Assembly: GCA_948847595.1 (NCBI GenBank)
Contig: CAQOGY010000005.1
Location: 124,001 to 188,000 of the forward strand
Direction of reading: 5' to 3'
Source: an uncultured Bacteroides sp.
GTDB lineage: Bacteria > Bacteroidota > Bacteroidia > Bacteroidales > Bacteroidaceae
Length of the DNA stretch: 64,000 bases
Positions within the stretch are counted from its first letter, which is position 1. Every line of letters starts with the position of its first letter. A program made the translations under genes and the position numbers. Under the pieces are notes generated by a model. That model searched no databases. It was not told the DNA's origin and was given only the letters and a program-made list of their open reading frames with translations. Below are positions 34,256-43,539 of the stretch, one piece after another.

Positions 34256-34303
34256 CATCGTAATAAAACAAAAGGATACAACAACCAATAAATATAAATC
34301 AAA

Positions 34304-35116
34304 ATGACAAACAGGATTAAGTTCACCAAAATGCATGGAGCGGGAAATGACTACATATATGTAGACACTACCCAATATCCGATAGAAGAGCCTGAAAAGA
34401 AAGCAATCGAATGGAGCAAGTTTCATACAGGAATTGGGAGTGACGGACTTATATTGATTGGAAGTTCTGATAAGGCTGATTTCAGCATGCGTATTTTCAA
34501 TGCTGACGGTTCGGAAGCGATGATGTGCGGAAACGGTAGCCGTTGCGTAGGCAAATACGTATATGAATACGGTTTGACCGATAAAACTGAAATCACACTG
34601 GAAACGCTGTCAGGTATTAAAATACTGAAACTTCACGTAGAAGGAAAAACAGTTACAGCAGTGACAGTAGATATGGGCAGTCCGCTGGAAACGGAAGAAG
34701 TACATTGGGAAGGGAAATATCCTTTCCGGTCAACTAAAGTATCCATGGGAAATCCTCATCTAGTTACTTTTGTGGATGATATAACCCGGATTAACTTACC
34801 GGAAATCGGTCCTGAATTAGAAAACGACCCTCTTTTTCCTGACAGAACAAATGTGGAGTTTGCACAAATTGTCGGCAAAGATACCATACGGATGAGAGTC
34901 TGGGAAAGAGGTTCGGGAATTACCCAAGCTTGCGGAACAGGTGCTTGCGCTACAGCAGTAGCTGCCTTCATCAACGGACTTGCAGGAAGAAAAAGCAATA
35001 TAATAATGGACGGCGGCACAGTCATCATTGAATGGAACGAAGCCTCAGGACATATATGGATGACAGGACCGGCAACCAAAGTTTTCGATGGGGAAATTGA
35101 AGAAGTTGAGAGGTGA
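34304..35116 (+). CDS. dapF: Diaminopimelate epimerase
   Basis: 270 residues. KMHGAGNDYIYVD at the start, catalytic Cys in MCGNGSRCVGKY, and second catalytic Cys in TQACGTGACATAVAAF. It interconverts LL- and meso-diaminopimelate for lysine and peptidoglycan. dapL, which makes its LL-DAP substrate, follows after 64 bp, so the two form a DAP operon using the aminotransferase route. Confidence 0.97.
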   Translation: MTNRIKFTKMHGAGNDYIYVDTTQYPIEEPEKKAIEWSKFHTGIGSDGLILIGSSDKADFSMRIFNADGSEAMMCGNGSRCVGKYVYEYGLTDKTEITLETLSGIKILKLHVEGKTVTAVTVDMGSPLETEEVHWEGKYPFRSTKVSMGNPHLVTFVDDITRINLPEIGPELENDPLFPDRTNVEFAQIVGKDTIRMRVWERGSGITQACGTGACATAVAAFINGLAGRKSNIIMDGGTVIIEWNEASGHIWMTGPATKVFDGEIEEVER

Positions 35117-35180
35117 GAATGGAGAGATGAGAACAGCGAATTGAGAATGAATACGGATAGAAACTTAAAACAATCACAAT

Positions 35181-36413
35181 ATGGCATTAGTAAACGAACA
35201 TTTTTTGAAATTGCCGGGAAGTTACTTGTTCTCGGATATAGCGAAAAAGGTAAATACTTTCAGGATAACGCATCCCAAACAGGACATCATCCGGCTAGGT
35301 ATCGGCGATGTTACTCAGCCGCTTCCCAAAGCCTGTACCGAAGCAATGCACAAAGCGGTAGAAGAACTTGCCAATAAAGATACATTCCGCGGATATGGTC
35401 CTGAACAGGGATATGATTTTTTGATTGAAGCAATTATAAAGAATGATTTCGCCCCACGCGGGATTCACTTTTCCGCTTCCGAAATATTTGTCAGCGACGG
35501 AGCTAAAAGCGATACCGGGAATATAGGTGATATTCTTCGCCATGACAATAGCGTAGGCGTTACAGACCCTATTTATCCGGTATATATTGACAGTAACGTC
35601 ATGTGCGGACGTGCCGGAGTACTGGAAGAGGAAACGGGTAAATGGAGCAATGTCACATATATGCCCTGTACGAGTGAAAACAACTTCATTCCTGAAATCC
35701 CGGACAAACGGATAGATATTGTTTATCTCTGCTATCCGAACAACCCGACCGGCACAACACTGACCAAACCGGAACTGAAGAAATGGGTGGACTATGCTTT
35801 GTCTAACGACACGTTAATCCTGTTTGATGCCGCATACGAAGCGTATATCCAGGACGAAAACGTCCCCCACTCTATTTACGAAATTAAAGGGGCGAAGAAA
35901 TGCGCCATTGAATTCCGTAGTTTCTCAAAGACAGCAGGATTCACCGGAGTACGTTGTGGATACACGGTAGTACCGAAAGAGCTTACTGCCGCAACGTTGG
36001 AAGGTGACCGCATCCCGCTCAACAGATTATGGAACCGCCGCCAATGCACCAAGTTCAACGGCACTTCCTACATCACCCAACGGGCTGCAGAAGCTGTTTA
36101 CAGTGCGGAAGGCAAGGCACAGATTAAAGAAACGATAAATTATTATATGACCAACGCAAAAATCATGAAGGAAGGGCTGGAAGCTACCGGATTGAAAGTT
36201 TACGGCGGAGTGAACGCTCCCTATTTATGGGTGAAAACTCCGAATGGCCTATCCTCATGGCGATTCTTTGAACAGATGTTGTATGAAGCCAATGTTGTCG
36301 GTACTCCCGGTGTGGGCTTCGGGCCAAGTGGCGAGGGATATATCCGTCTGACCGCTTTCGGCGAACGCAACGACTGCATTGAAGCTATGAGAAGAATAAA
36401 AAACTGGCTTTAA
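35181..36413 (+). CDS. dapL: LL-diaminopimelate aminotransferase
   Basis: 410-residue fold-type I PLP enzyme. PGSYLFSDIAKKVNTF and IRLGIGDVTQPLP are at the N terminus, then YPNNPTGTTLTKPEL, the PLP lysine in RSFSKTAGFTGVRCGY, and PGVGFGPSGEGYIRLTAFGER near the end. It converts tetrahydrodipicolinate directly to LL-DAP with glutamate, bypassing the succinylase and acetylase routes, and so draws on the glutamate made by GltBD in the same window. Confidence 0.96.
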   Translation: MALVNEHFLKLPGSYLFSDIAKKVNTFRITHPKQDIIRLGIGDVTQPLPKACTEAMHKAVEELANKDTFRGYGPEQGYDFLIEAIIKNDFAPRGIHFSASEIFVSDGAKSDTGNIGDILRHDNSVGVTDPIYPVYIDSNVMCGRAGVLEEETGKWSNVTYMPCTSENNFIPEIPDKRIDIVYLCYPNNPTGTTLTKPELKKWVDYALSNDTLILFDAAYEAYIQDENVPHSIYEIKGAKKCAIEFRSFSKTAGFTGVRCGYTVVPKELTAATLEGDRIPLNRLWNRRQCTKFNGTSYITQRAAEAVYSAEGKAQIKETINYYMTNAKIMKEGLEATGLKVYGGVNAPYLWVKTPNGLSSWRFFEQMLYEANVVGTPGVGFGPSGEGYIRLTAFGERNDCIEAMRRIKNWL

Positions 36414-36542
36414 GAATTCGGAATGACTTCCCCCGGCTCATTCACAACCAGTAATTCTTAATTTATTTGATAGTATTTCGCGCGCTACTATATACATGGA
36501 CCGTACATCCACATTTTTCTAACTTTTAAAGGTAAAAAGACG

Positions 36543-37304
36543 ATGAAAACGACGATTAACAAAAACAAGGGGGTAATAACAGTAGCATTATTACTGTCAG
36601 GGCTCGTACCATCCGCAACGATGGCACAAGACAAACTAGAAGCTTCGGTAGGAGCAGACTTGGTAAGCGGTTACATCTGGCGTGGCCAGGATTTGGGCGG
36701 AGTCAGCATCCAACCTTCACTGGGGATTACTTACAAAGGTTTCTCACTCGGAGCATGGGGTTCTGTAGGGTTCGAACCGGCAGACACGAAAGAGTTTGAT
36801 TTGACTCTCGGTTACTCAATAGGTGGTTTTAGCGTTTCGGTAACAGATTATTGGTTTAATACCCAGGTAGCGACAGGTATAGACGATGAGGGAGAAACGG
36901 TTTATTCAACCAACAAGTATTTTAAGTATGGAGCCCATTCTACGGCTCATGTATTTGAAGCACAAGTGGGATATGATTTCGGTCTGCTGTCCGTCAACTG
37001 GTACACGAACTTTGCTGGTGCTGACGGTGTGAAAGAAAACGGCAAAAGAGCTTATTCTTCCTATCTCGCACTCAGCGCACCGTTCAAATTGGGTGGTCTT
37101 GACTGGACAGTAGATTTGGGCGTGGTACCTTGGGAAACGACTTTCTATAATGGCTATACAAGCGGGTTCTGTGTTTCCGATGTCAGCCTCGGAGCTTCCA
37201 AGGACATCAAGATTACCGATTCCTTCTCCGTACCGGTATTCGCCAAGGTATCAGTCAATCCACGCACGGAAGGAGCTTATTTCACATTCGGACTAAGTTT
37301 TTAA
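36543..37304 (+). CDS. Outer-membrane beta-barrel protein (TorF-like putative porin) upstream of glnB-amtB
   Basis: 253 residues with a signal peptide ending near ATMAQD. The remainder alternates polar and aromatic residues in beta-strand pattern: VGADLVSGYIWRGQDLGGVSIQPSLGITYKGFSLGAWGSVG. It ends in FTFGLSF, with the C-terminal Phe needed for barrel insertion. The SGYIWRG motif is shared with small putative porins found beside ammonium transporters. Position before P-II, AmtB and GlnN suggests a role in uptake or sensing of small nitrogen compounds across the outer membrane; that is inference. No close enzymatic motif is present. Confidence 0.75.
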   Translation: MKTTINKNKGVITVALLLSGLVPSATMAQDKLEASVGADLVSGYIWRGQDLGGVSIQPSLGITYKGFSLGAWGSVGFEPADTKEFDLTLGYSIGGFSVSVTDYWFNTQVATGIDDEGETVYSTNKYFKYGAHSTAHVFEAQVGYDFGLLSVNWYTNFAGADGVKENGKRAYSSYLALSAPFKLGGLDWTVDLGVVPWETTFYNGYTSGFCVSDVSLGASKDIKITDSFSVPVFAKVSVNPRTEGAYFTFGLSF

Positions 37305-37335
37305 GAGAGAGAGAATTTAAAATATCAAAAGGAGT

Positions 37336-37424
37336 GTATAGGGAAGGTAGTTAGAGTTTAGATTTTATCGGTTTGTTGTATGGTAACCTGCTATGGCTAC
37401 CACTGCCCTATACCTCTTTCTTTT
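37336..37424 (+). promoter_or_regulatory. Structured leader between the porin gene and glnB
   Basis: gtataggg (37336-37343) pairs with ccctatac (37406-37413), and ggtag (37346-37350) with ctacc (37397-37401), forming a two-part stem followed by a T-rich stretch (ctctttctttt). It could be a terminator/attenuator or a leader controlling glnB. No known riboswitch consensus is recognised. Confidence 0.4.
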
Positions 37425-37452
37425 ACTGGTCAACACTAATAATTTAAGGTAT

Positions 37453-37809
37453 ATGAAAAAGATTGAAGCTATTATCCGTAAAACCAAATTCGAGGACGTG
37501 AAAGACGCCCTTCTCGAAGCGGACATCGAATGGTTCTCTTACTATGACGTAAGAGGTATTGGGAAAGCTCGCCAGGGACGTATCTATCGTGGCGTAGTCT
37601 ATGACACCAGCACCATCGAACGAATACTTATCTCTATTGTCGTACGCGACAAAAATGCAGAAAAGACGGTACAAGCCATTATCAAGGCTGCACAAACCGG
37701 AGAAATCGGCGATGGACGTATCTTCGTCATCCCCATCGAGGATGCCATCCGCATCCGCACTGCCGAACGGGGCGACATAGCGCTCTATAACGCCGAACAA
37801 GAACGCTAG
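37453..37809 (+). CDS. glnB: P-II family nitrogen regulator
   Basis: 118 residues from the ATG at 37453; the longer frame to 37393 adds a non-homologous 20-residue segment. MKKIEAIIRKTKFEDVKDAL is the standard P-II start. GIGKARQGRIYRGVVYD is the T-loop, with a Tyr at residue 50 near the classical modification site. GEIGDGRIFVIPIEDAIRIRTAERGDIAL is the C-terminal signature. P-II trimers sense 2-oxoglutarate, ATP/ADP and glutamine and control AmtB and glutamine synthetase, whose genes follow. The T-loop is shorter and more basic than in E. coli, so uridylylation should not be assumed. Confidence 0.95.
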   Translation: MKKIEAIIRKTKFEDVKDALLEADIEWFSYYDVRGIGKARQGRIYRGVVYDTSTIERILISIVVRDKNAEKTVQAIIKAAQTGEIGDGRIFVIPIEDAIRIRTAERGDIALYNAEQER

Positions 37810-37882
37810 CGACAAGGTGCCGCACCCAGGTTTTCTTGCGGATTATAACTAATTTATAAAGGTATTAAATAAGATAATTATT

Positions 37883-39322
37883 ATGGATACAAAATATAAA
37901 AGTCATGGCTTCGTAAAGCCATGGATAGCCACTACTATGTTCATGGTATGCTGTTTTGCTATGGATTTGTCAGCGCAAGACACAGCCGCTACCGATACTG
38001 TTGCAGCAATAACAGAGACAATAACTGAACTTTCAGCACTCCCAGCCGAATCTACGGCAGAAGCCCCGGATACTATCGGTGAACTGGCTTTAGGATTAAA
38101 TACGGTTTGGATGTTACTTGCAGCTATGCTCGTATTCTTCATGCAGCCGGGATTTGCCTTAGTAGAAGCAGGTTTCACCAGAGTGAAGAATACTGCCAAT
38201 ATTCTGATGAAGAACTTTGTAGATTTCATGTTCGGTTCTTTGCTTTACTGGTTTATCGGTTTCGGACTGATGTTCGGCGCAGGCGGATTCATCGGGATGC
38301 CCCACTTCTTCGACCTGTCTTTCATGGATAACGGGCTGCCTAAAGAAGGATTCCTTATTTTCCAGACCGTATTCTGTGCCACTGCCGCTACCATCGTATC
38401 AGGAGCAATGGCAGAACGCACCAAATTCTCCATGTATTTGATTTATACAATCTTCATCAGTGTACTGATTTACCCGATTTCCGGTCATTGGACTTGGGGC
38501 GGCGGTTGGCTGATGAACAGTGAAGCAGGTTCTTTTATGATGAACCTTTTCGGAACGACCTTCCATGATTTTGCAGGTTCCACTGTTGTTCACTCGGTAG
38601 GTGGATGGATTGCTTTGGTAGGTGCCGCCATTCTAGGCCCACGTATCGGCAAATATGGAAAAGACGGTAAATCCAGAGCTATTCCGGGACATAACCTGAC
38701 TATTGCCGCATTGGGTGTATTTATCCTTTGGTTCGGATGGTTCGGATTCAACCCCGGTTCCCAGTTGGCAGCAAGTACCGAAGCAGATGCAAACGCAATC
38801 TCACATGTATTCCTGACAACCAATCTTGCAGCTTGTGCGGGTGGTTTCTTCGCCTTGGTAATCAGTTGGATGAAATATGGAAAGCCCTCTTTGTCATTGA
38901 CACTGAATGGTGTATTGGCAGGCTTGGTAGGTATCACCGCCGGATGCGATGTCGTATCTCCCGCAGGAGCCGTGCTGATTGGTGCTATCTGTGGCATTGT
39001 GATGATATTCTCGGTAGACTTTATTGATAAAGTCCTGAAAATCGACGACCCGGTAGGTGCTTCTTCCGTACATGGTGTTTGCGGTTTCTTAGGAACCATT
39101 CTCACAGGTTTCTTCTCCACCAGCGAAGGGTTGTTCTACGGATATGGTTTCGGATTTCTCGGAGCACAAATCTTCGGAGCACTTATAGTCGGAGCTTGGG
39201 CGGCAGGTATGGGATTCATCATCTTCAAGGCTCTCGATAAAATTCACGGTCTGCGCGTTCCGGCACGTATCGAGGAAGAAGGACTTGATATTTACGAACA
39301 CGGGGAGTCAGCTTACAACTAA
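37883..39322 (+). CDS. amtB: Ammonium transporter
   Basis: 479 residues. A signal peptide (about 33 residues, ending near LSAQD) and a short Thr/Ala/Glu-rich periplasmic stretch precede eleven membrane spans. Key Amt residues are visible: the Phe gate in FQTVFCATAATIVSGAMAERTKF, the first pore His in GSTVVHSVGGW, and the second pore His in GASSVHGVCGFLGT. FTRVKNTANILMKNFVDF and LWFGWFGFNPGS are typical. It carries ammonia/ammonium into the cytoplasm. P-II from the gene 73 bp upstream is expected to plug it when nitrogen is ample. Confidence 0.96.
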   Translation: MDTKYKSHGFVKPWIATTMFMVCCFAMDLSAQDTAATDTVAAITETITELSALPAESTAEAPDTIGELALGLNTVWMLLAAMLVFFMQPGFALVEAGFTRVKNTANILMKNFVDFMFGSLLYWFIGFGLMFGAGGFIGMPHFFDLSFMDNGLPKEGFLIFQTVFCATAATIVSGAMAERTKFSMYLIYTIFISVLIYPISGHWTWGGGWLMNSEAGSFMMNLFGTTFHDFAGSTVVHSVGGWIALVGAAILGPRIGKYGKDGKSRAIPGHNLTIAALGVFILWFGWFGFNPGSQLAASTEADANAISHVFLTTNLAACAGGFFALVISWMKYGKPSLSLTLNGVLAGLVGITAGCDVVSPAGAVLIGAICGIVMIFSVDFIDKVLKIDDPVGASSVHGVCGFLGTILTGFFSTSEGLFYGYGFGFLGAQIFGALIVGAWAAGMGFIIFKALDKIHGLRVPARIEEEGLDIYEHGESAYN

Positions 39323-39380
39323 AAACGTCTTCTTGTAAACCAATAAAAACAGACTATATAGATTTAAAAACAGATTTCTA

Positions 39381-39410
39381 TCCCGGGCGGGTTTGGTCGC
39401 CTTCCCGGGA
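39381..39410 (+). other. GC-rich hairpin between amtB and the glutamine synthetase gene
   Basis: tcccggg (39381-39387) and cccggga (39404-39410) form a 7-bp GC stem in an otherwise AT-rich 147-bp spacer. No T-run follows, so it is more likely an mRNA processing or stability element than a terminator. Confidence 0.4.
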
Positions 39411-39469
39411 ACCATACAGAGAAAGATTATTTGCTCTAACATATTTAACAACAAATCAAATTAGGTATT

Positions 39470-41659
39470 ATGTCAAAACTAAGATTCAGAGTAGTAGAAA
39501 CTGCTTTCAAGAAGAAAGCGGTTGAGGTAGCAACCCCTGCCGAACGTCCGTCGGAGTATTTCGCCAAGTACGTATTCAACAAGGAGAAAATGTTCAAGTA
39601 CCTTCCGAGTAAGGTGTACAATGCACTGATTGACGCTATTGACAATGGTGCTCCGCTAGACCGCAGCATTGCCGACGAGGTAGCGGCCGGCATGAAGAAA
39701 TGGGCCATCGAAATGGGTGTCACTCATTACACACACTGGTTTGCACCGCTGACCGAAGGCACGGCAGAAAAGCATGACGCCTTTGTTGAACATGACGGCA
39801 AAGGCGGTATGATGGAAGAATTCACAGGCAAGCTGCTTGTACAGCAGGAGCCGGATGCTTCCTCTTTCCCGAACGGCGGTATCCGCAATACGTTCGAAGC
39901 CCGTGGATACAGTGCCTGGGATCCTTCATCTCCTGCATTTATCGTCGACGACACTCTTTGTATCCCGACCGTATTCATCGCATATACCGGTGAAGCCCTC
40001 GACTACAAAGCTCCCCTATTGAAAGCACTTCGTGCCGTAGATAAGGCAGCCGTAGACGTTTGCCACTATTTCAATCCGGAAGTGAAGAAAGTAGTCGCCT
40101 ACCTGGGTTGGGAACAGGAATATTTCTTAGTGGACGAAGGTTTATACGCCGCACGCCCGGACTTGTTAATGACAGGCCGTACATTAATGGGGCACGACAG
40201 CGCCAAGAACCAGCAGTTGGAAGACCATTATTTCGGTGCTATTCCTACCCGTGTAGCAGCATTTATGAAAGACCTCGAAATTGAAGCCTTGAAATTGGGT
40301 ATCCCTGTAAAGACCCGTCACAACGAGGTTGCACCCAACCAGTTTGAACTGGCTCCTATCTTCGAAGAATGTAACTTAGCCAATGACCATAACTTATTGA
40401 TTATGTCGTTGATGCGCAAAGTAAGCCGTCGTCATGGTTTCCGTGTACTGCTTCATGAGAAGCCGTTCAAAGGTGTCAACGGTTCCGGCAAGCACAATAA
40501 CTGGTCATTGGGAACTGACACAGGCATCTTATTAATGGGACCGGGCAAGACCCCTGAAGACAATCTGCGTTTCGTTACGTTTGTAGTAAACACATTGATG
40601 GCAGTTTATCATCATAACGGATTACTGAAAGCATCCATCTCCAGTGCCACCAACGCCCACCGTCTGGGAGCGAATGAAGCGCCGCCGGCAATCATTTCCT
40701 CTTTCCTGGGCAAACAGTTGTCTCAGGTATTGGATCATATAGAAAACAGTACAAAGGATGACCTAATCAGCCTCAGCGGCAAGCAAGGCATGAAGCTGGA
40801 TATTCCGCAGATACCCGAATTGCTGATTGACAATACCGACCGTAACCGCACCTCTCCTTTCGCCTTCACCGGCAACCGTTTCGAGTTCCGTGCCGTAGGT
40901 TCCGAAGCAAACTGTGCTTCCGCCATGATTGCATTGAACTCTGCCGTAGCTCATCAGTTGTCGAAATTCAAGAAAGATGTAGACGCCCTGATTGAAAAAG
41001 GAGAACCGAAGATATCCGCCATCCTTGAGATTATCCGCGGATACATCAAAGAGTGCAAAGCCATCCACTTTGACGGCAACGGTTACAGTGACGAATGGAA
41101 AGAAGAAGCTGCCCGCCGCGGTCTGGATTGTGAAACGAGTGTTCCTGTCATCTTCGACAACTATCTGAAACCGGAAACGATTGCCATGTTCGAAGCTACC
41201 GGTGTAATGACAAAGAAAGAACTGGAAGCCCGTAACGAAGTGAAATGGGAAACTTACACGAAAAAGATTCAGATTGAAGCCCGTGTATTGGGTGACCTGG
41301 CAATGAACCATATCATCCCGGTAGCAACTCAGTATCAAACGGATTTGATTAATAACGTCTATAAGATGCAATCCCTGTTCCCGGCAGAAAAGGCAGCCAA
41401 GTTATCTGCCAAGAACCTGGAACTTATCGAAGAGATTGCCGACCGTACAGCCTTCATCAAAGAGCATGTGGACGCAATGGTGGAAGCCCGTAAAGTGGCG
41501 AACAAAATTGAAAGCGAACGTGAGAAAGCCATTGCCTACCATGACACCATCGCTCCGGCACTGGAAGAAATCCGTTACCACATCGACAAGTTGGAACTCA
41601 TTGTCGACAATCAAATGTGGACGCTTCCGAAATACAGGGAACTATTATTCGTAAGATAA
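39470..41659 (+). CDS. glnN: Glutamine synthetase type III
   Basis: 729 residues, the size of GSIII and much longer than GSI (about 470). Characteristic segments are MGVTHYTHWFAPLTEGTAEKHDAF, AYLGWEQEYFLVD (Glu metal ligands), TRHNEVAPNQFELAPIFEECN, HEKPFKGVNGSGKHNNWSLGTD (ammonium/glutamate site) and NRTSPFAFTGNRFEFRAVGS. It joins ammonia to glutamate with ATP. The neighbours AmtB and P-II make this the ammonium uptake and assimilation set. Its product feeds GltB, AsnB, CarA, GlmS and the PurF-like enzyme encoded nearby. Confidence 0.97.
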   Translation: MSKLRFRVVETAFKKKAVEVATPAERPSEYFAKYVFNKEKMFKYLPSKVYNALIDAIDNGAPLDRSIADEVAAGMKKWAIEMGVTHYTHWFAPLTEGTAEKHDAFVEHDGKGGMMEEFTGKLLVQQEPDASSFPNGGIRNTFEARGYSAWDPSSPAFIVDDTLCIPTVFIAYTGEALDYKAPLLKALRAVDKAAVDVCHYFNPEVKKVVAYLGWEQEYFLVDEGLYAARPDLLMTGRTLMGHDSAKNQQLEDHYFGAIPTRVAAFMKDLEIEALKLGIPVKTRHNEVAPNQFELAPIFEECNLANDHNLLIMSLMRKVSRRHGFRVLLHEKPFKGVNGSGKHNNWSLGTDTGILLMGPGKTPEDNLRFVTFVVNTLMAVYHHNGLLKASISSATNAHRLGANEAPPAIISSFLGKQLSQVLDHIENSTKDDLISLSGKQGMKLDIPQIPELLIDNTDRNRTSPFAFTGNRFEFRAVGSEANCASAMIALNSAVAHQLSKFKKDVDALIEKGEPKISAILEIIRGYIKECKAIHFDGNGYSDEWKEEAARRGLDCETSVPVIFDNYLKPETIAMFEATGVMTKKELEARNEVKWETYTKKIQIEARVLGDLAMNHIIPVATQYQTDLINNVYKMQSLFPAEKAAKLSAKNLELIEEIADRTAFIKEHVDAMVEARKVANKIESEREKAIAYHDTIAPALEEIRYHIDKLELIVDNQMWTLPKYRELLFVR

Positions 41660-41668
41660 AAAAAGAAA

Positions 41669-41698
41669 ATGCCCGATGAAGAAAAAATCATCGGGCAT
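41669..41698 (-). terminator. Terminator for the sigma-factor gene
   Basis: 11-bp perfect stem (41669-41679 with 41688-41698). On the minus strand it is followed by TTTCTTTTTTT. No U-run follows on the plus strand. Confidence 0.7.
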
Positions 41699-41743
41699 GG
41701 AATAGAGATTATCTATTTCTTTTGTTGGTTGTTTTAAGTTTGC

Positions 41744-41778
41744 AGTGGAGGGGTGCCGTGAGGCAGTCCTCTTCTTTT
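41744..41778 (+). terminator. Terminator for the glutamine synthetase gene
   Basis: GAGG..TGCC (41745-41754) pairs with GGCA..CCTC (41759-41768) around a GTGA loop, then TTCTTTTTAT. It ends 7 bp before the convergent sigma gene. Confidence 0.55.
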
Positions 41779-41784
41779 TATACC

Positions 41785-42345
41785 CTATACACTCAAGAAG
41801 ATAATCAACAAGCGTATGTTCTCTTTTAAGAAACGCAGAGTGATAGTCATATTCTTTTCCACCGTCTTCTCTGAAATAGCAAGTTTCTCTGCGATTTCAC
41901 GGTTGGTGCACCCTTCCTTACGGCTCAATCGGAATATTTCCTGTTGGCGGGGAGAAAGCTCCGCCAACAATTGTTCAATGTATTCTCCCAATTCATGCGC
42001 CTCTATCTCCTCTTGAATCCCATGCCAATCATTCTCATTGTCAGTGATAGTATCCAAAACGGTAAGTTTATAAGCGTTCTCATTAAAGCTTTTCCGCATA
42101 TGGCTAAAGATAAGATTGCGGGTGGCTATAAAAAGAAATCCCTCAAAACTTTCATTTTCTTTTAAAGATTCACGATAATTCCAGAGTTTCAGAAATACCT
42201 GTTGGACAATATCTTCAATATCGGCATCCGAAGTAATATAAAGCCGTGAAAAGTTACAAACCTTCCCCCAATACCTTTTATAAATAATGGAAAACGCATC
42301 ATTATCACCTTTTTTCAGTGCAGCTATCAATTCACGGTCTGTCAT
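41785..42345 (-). CDS. ECF-type RNA polymerase sigma factor
   Basis: 186 residues. The sigma-2 region is YKRYWGKVCNFSRLYITSDADIEDIVQQVFLKLW. A linker follows, then the sigma-4 region LAELSPRQQEIFRLSRKEGCTNREIAEKLAISEKTVEKNMTITLRFLKE with its helix-turn-helix. It is divergent from a FecR anti-sigma gene and a SusC with an STN domain. In Bacteroides this set forms a trans-envelope relay: substrate binding to SusC releases the sigma factor through FecR. It therefore likely drives the PUL at 42.5-53.2 kb. Confidence 0.95.
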   Translation of the reverse strand: MTDRELIAALKKGDNDAFSIIYKRYWGKVCNFSRLYITSDADIEDIVQQVFLKLWNYRESLKENESFEGFLFIATRNLIFSHMRKSFNENAYKLTVLDTITDNENDWHGIQEEIEAHELGEYIEQLLAELSPRQQEIFRLSRKEGCTNREIAEKLAISEKTVEKNMTITLRFLKENIRLLIIFLSV

Positions 42346-42366
42346 AAGATTTATTAATTACAGGCG

Positions 42367-42374
42367 CAAATATA
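42367..42374 (-). promoter_or_regulatory. Promoter -7 element of the sigma-factor gene
   Basis: Minus-strand TATATTTG (plus caaatata), a perfect TAnnTTTG. Start near 42360 gives a leader of about 15 nt. No clear -33 partner. Confidence 0.5.
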
Positions 42375-42560
42375 AGTACTAATATTAAATATTAGTATAT
42401 AAACGCTAAAATTATTATACGCCCATCCCCAATTATTCCTCTATACCATACCAAAAGTCCCCAATTCAAACATAAAATTCACCCTTCCGAAAAAAAAGTT
42501 CTTTTTAAGGGAGGGTTAAAATATAGTTGCGAGTATTTAATGTAGATAAGCAGAAAAAGA

Positions 42561-43496
42561 ATGGAAAAAAAAGAGGTAAACAGATTAATTAAAGGCTTAC
42601 TGACTGACCAACTCAGTTGGGAAGAAAAAGAAAAGCTGTCTCAACACAAATCGGTAGAAGAAAGGATGAAACGGCAATGGAGACATGCTGCGGAAAGTCC
42701 CGAAGACCGGGAAATGGGAGAACGGGTATGGAAACGTCTGGAAGAATGTAGAAAGCCGGCAAAACCACCCCGCTATCAACTCTCCTTCCAACGCTTTGTT
42801 GCTGCCGCTTCCATCATCTTGTTTGTTATAGCGGGAAGTTTATGGCTTTTAAAACAAAATTGGGAAAGTACAACCGAATATATCAGTTTCACTGCCGACA
42901 AAGCCCTGATGTATATGCTTCCTGACAGTTCGAAAGTATGGATGAAAACAGGCAGCAATATACGCTACGCACAAAACTTCGGAAGCCAAAGGGAAGTTTG
43001 GTTGGAAGGCGAAGCATTATTCGATGTTACCAAAGGAAAGAAACAGCATTTTATAGTACATATTCCTAAAGCATTTATTGAAGTAAAAGGCACTTCCTTC
43101 CAAATCAAAAAGAACAAGTACAATAAAAATGAAATAACCCTGTTTGAAGGAGAAGTAGAATTCAATATCCAGTCCACCAACCAATGTATCGCCATGAATC
43201 CGTTGGATAAAATAATCTATGACCCGGAGACTGCAGACATAACAATGGAAAAAGTAGAACATATGAATTGGGAGAACGGACGGTATCTGTTTACGGACAT
43301 CACACTGGCGCAATTAATAGAAATTATCAACGACAGATATGATTCGCAAATCACTCTTGGCAAAGATGTAAATAAGAAATATAAATATTCGGGAAGCCTC
43401 TACCATGATGAGCCTTTAGAAAATGTAATCAAGAAACTATGTTACAGCATGAGCTTGAAAGTCGAGAAAAAAGGAGAAGAAATTCTCATTTACTAA
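42561..43496 (+). CDS. FecR-family anti-sigma factor
   Basis: 311 residues. An N-terminal cytoplasmic part (about 80 residues) carries the sigma-binding region. One membrane span follows, FVAAASIILFVIAGSLWLL, then the periplasmic FecR domain LPDSSKVWMKTGSNIRYAQNF..REVWLEGEALFDVTKGKKQHFIVHI. A C-terminal DUF4974-like part ends ENVIKKLCYSMSLKVEKKGEEILIY. It is expected to hold the divergent ECF sigma factor until SusC signals through its STN domain. A near-consensus -7 (tatagttg, 42522-42529) precedes it. susC follows after 43 bp. Confidence 0.93.
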   Translation: MEKKEVNRLIKGLLTDQLSWEEKEKLSQHKSVEERMKRQWRHAAESPEDREMGERVWKRLEECRKPAKPPRYQLSFQRFVAAASIILFVIAGSLWLLKQNWESTTEYISFTADKALMYMLPDSSKVWMKTGSNIRYAQNFGSQREVWLEGEALFDVTKGKKQHFIVHIPKAFIEVKGTSFQIKKNKYNKNEITLFEGEVEFNIQSTNQCIAMNPLDKIIYDPETADITMEKVEHMNWENGRYLFTDITLAQLIEIINDRYDSQITLGKDVNKKYKYSGSLYHDEPLENVIKKLCYSMSLKVEKKGEEILIY

Positions 43497-43539
43497 TATC
43501 TTTTTTATTAATCATTTAAATAACTAAAAATCTAAAAGC

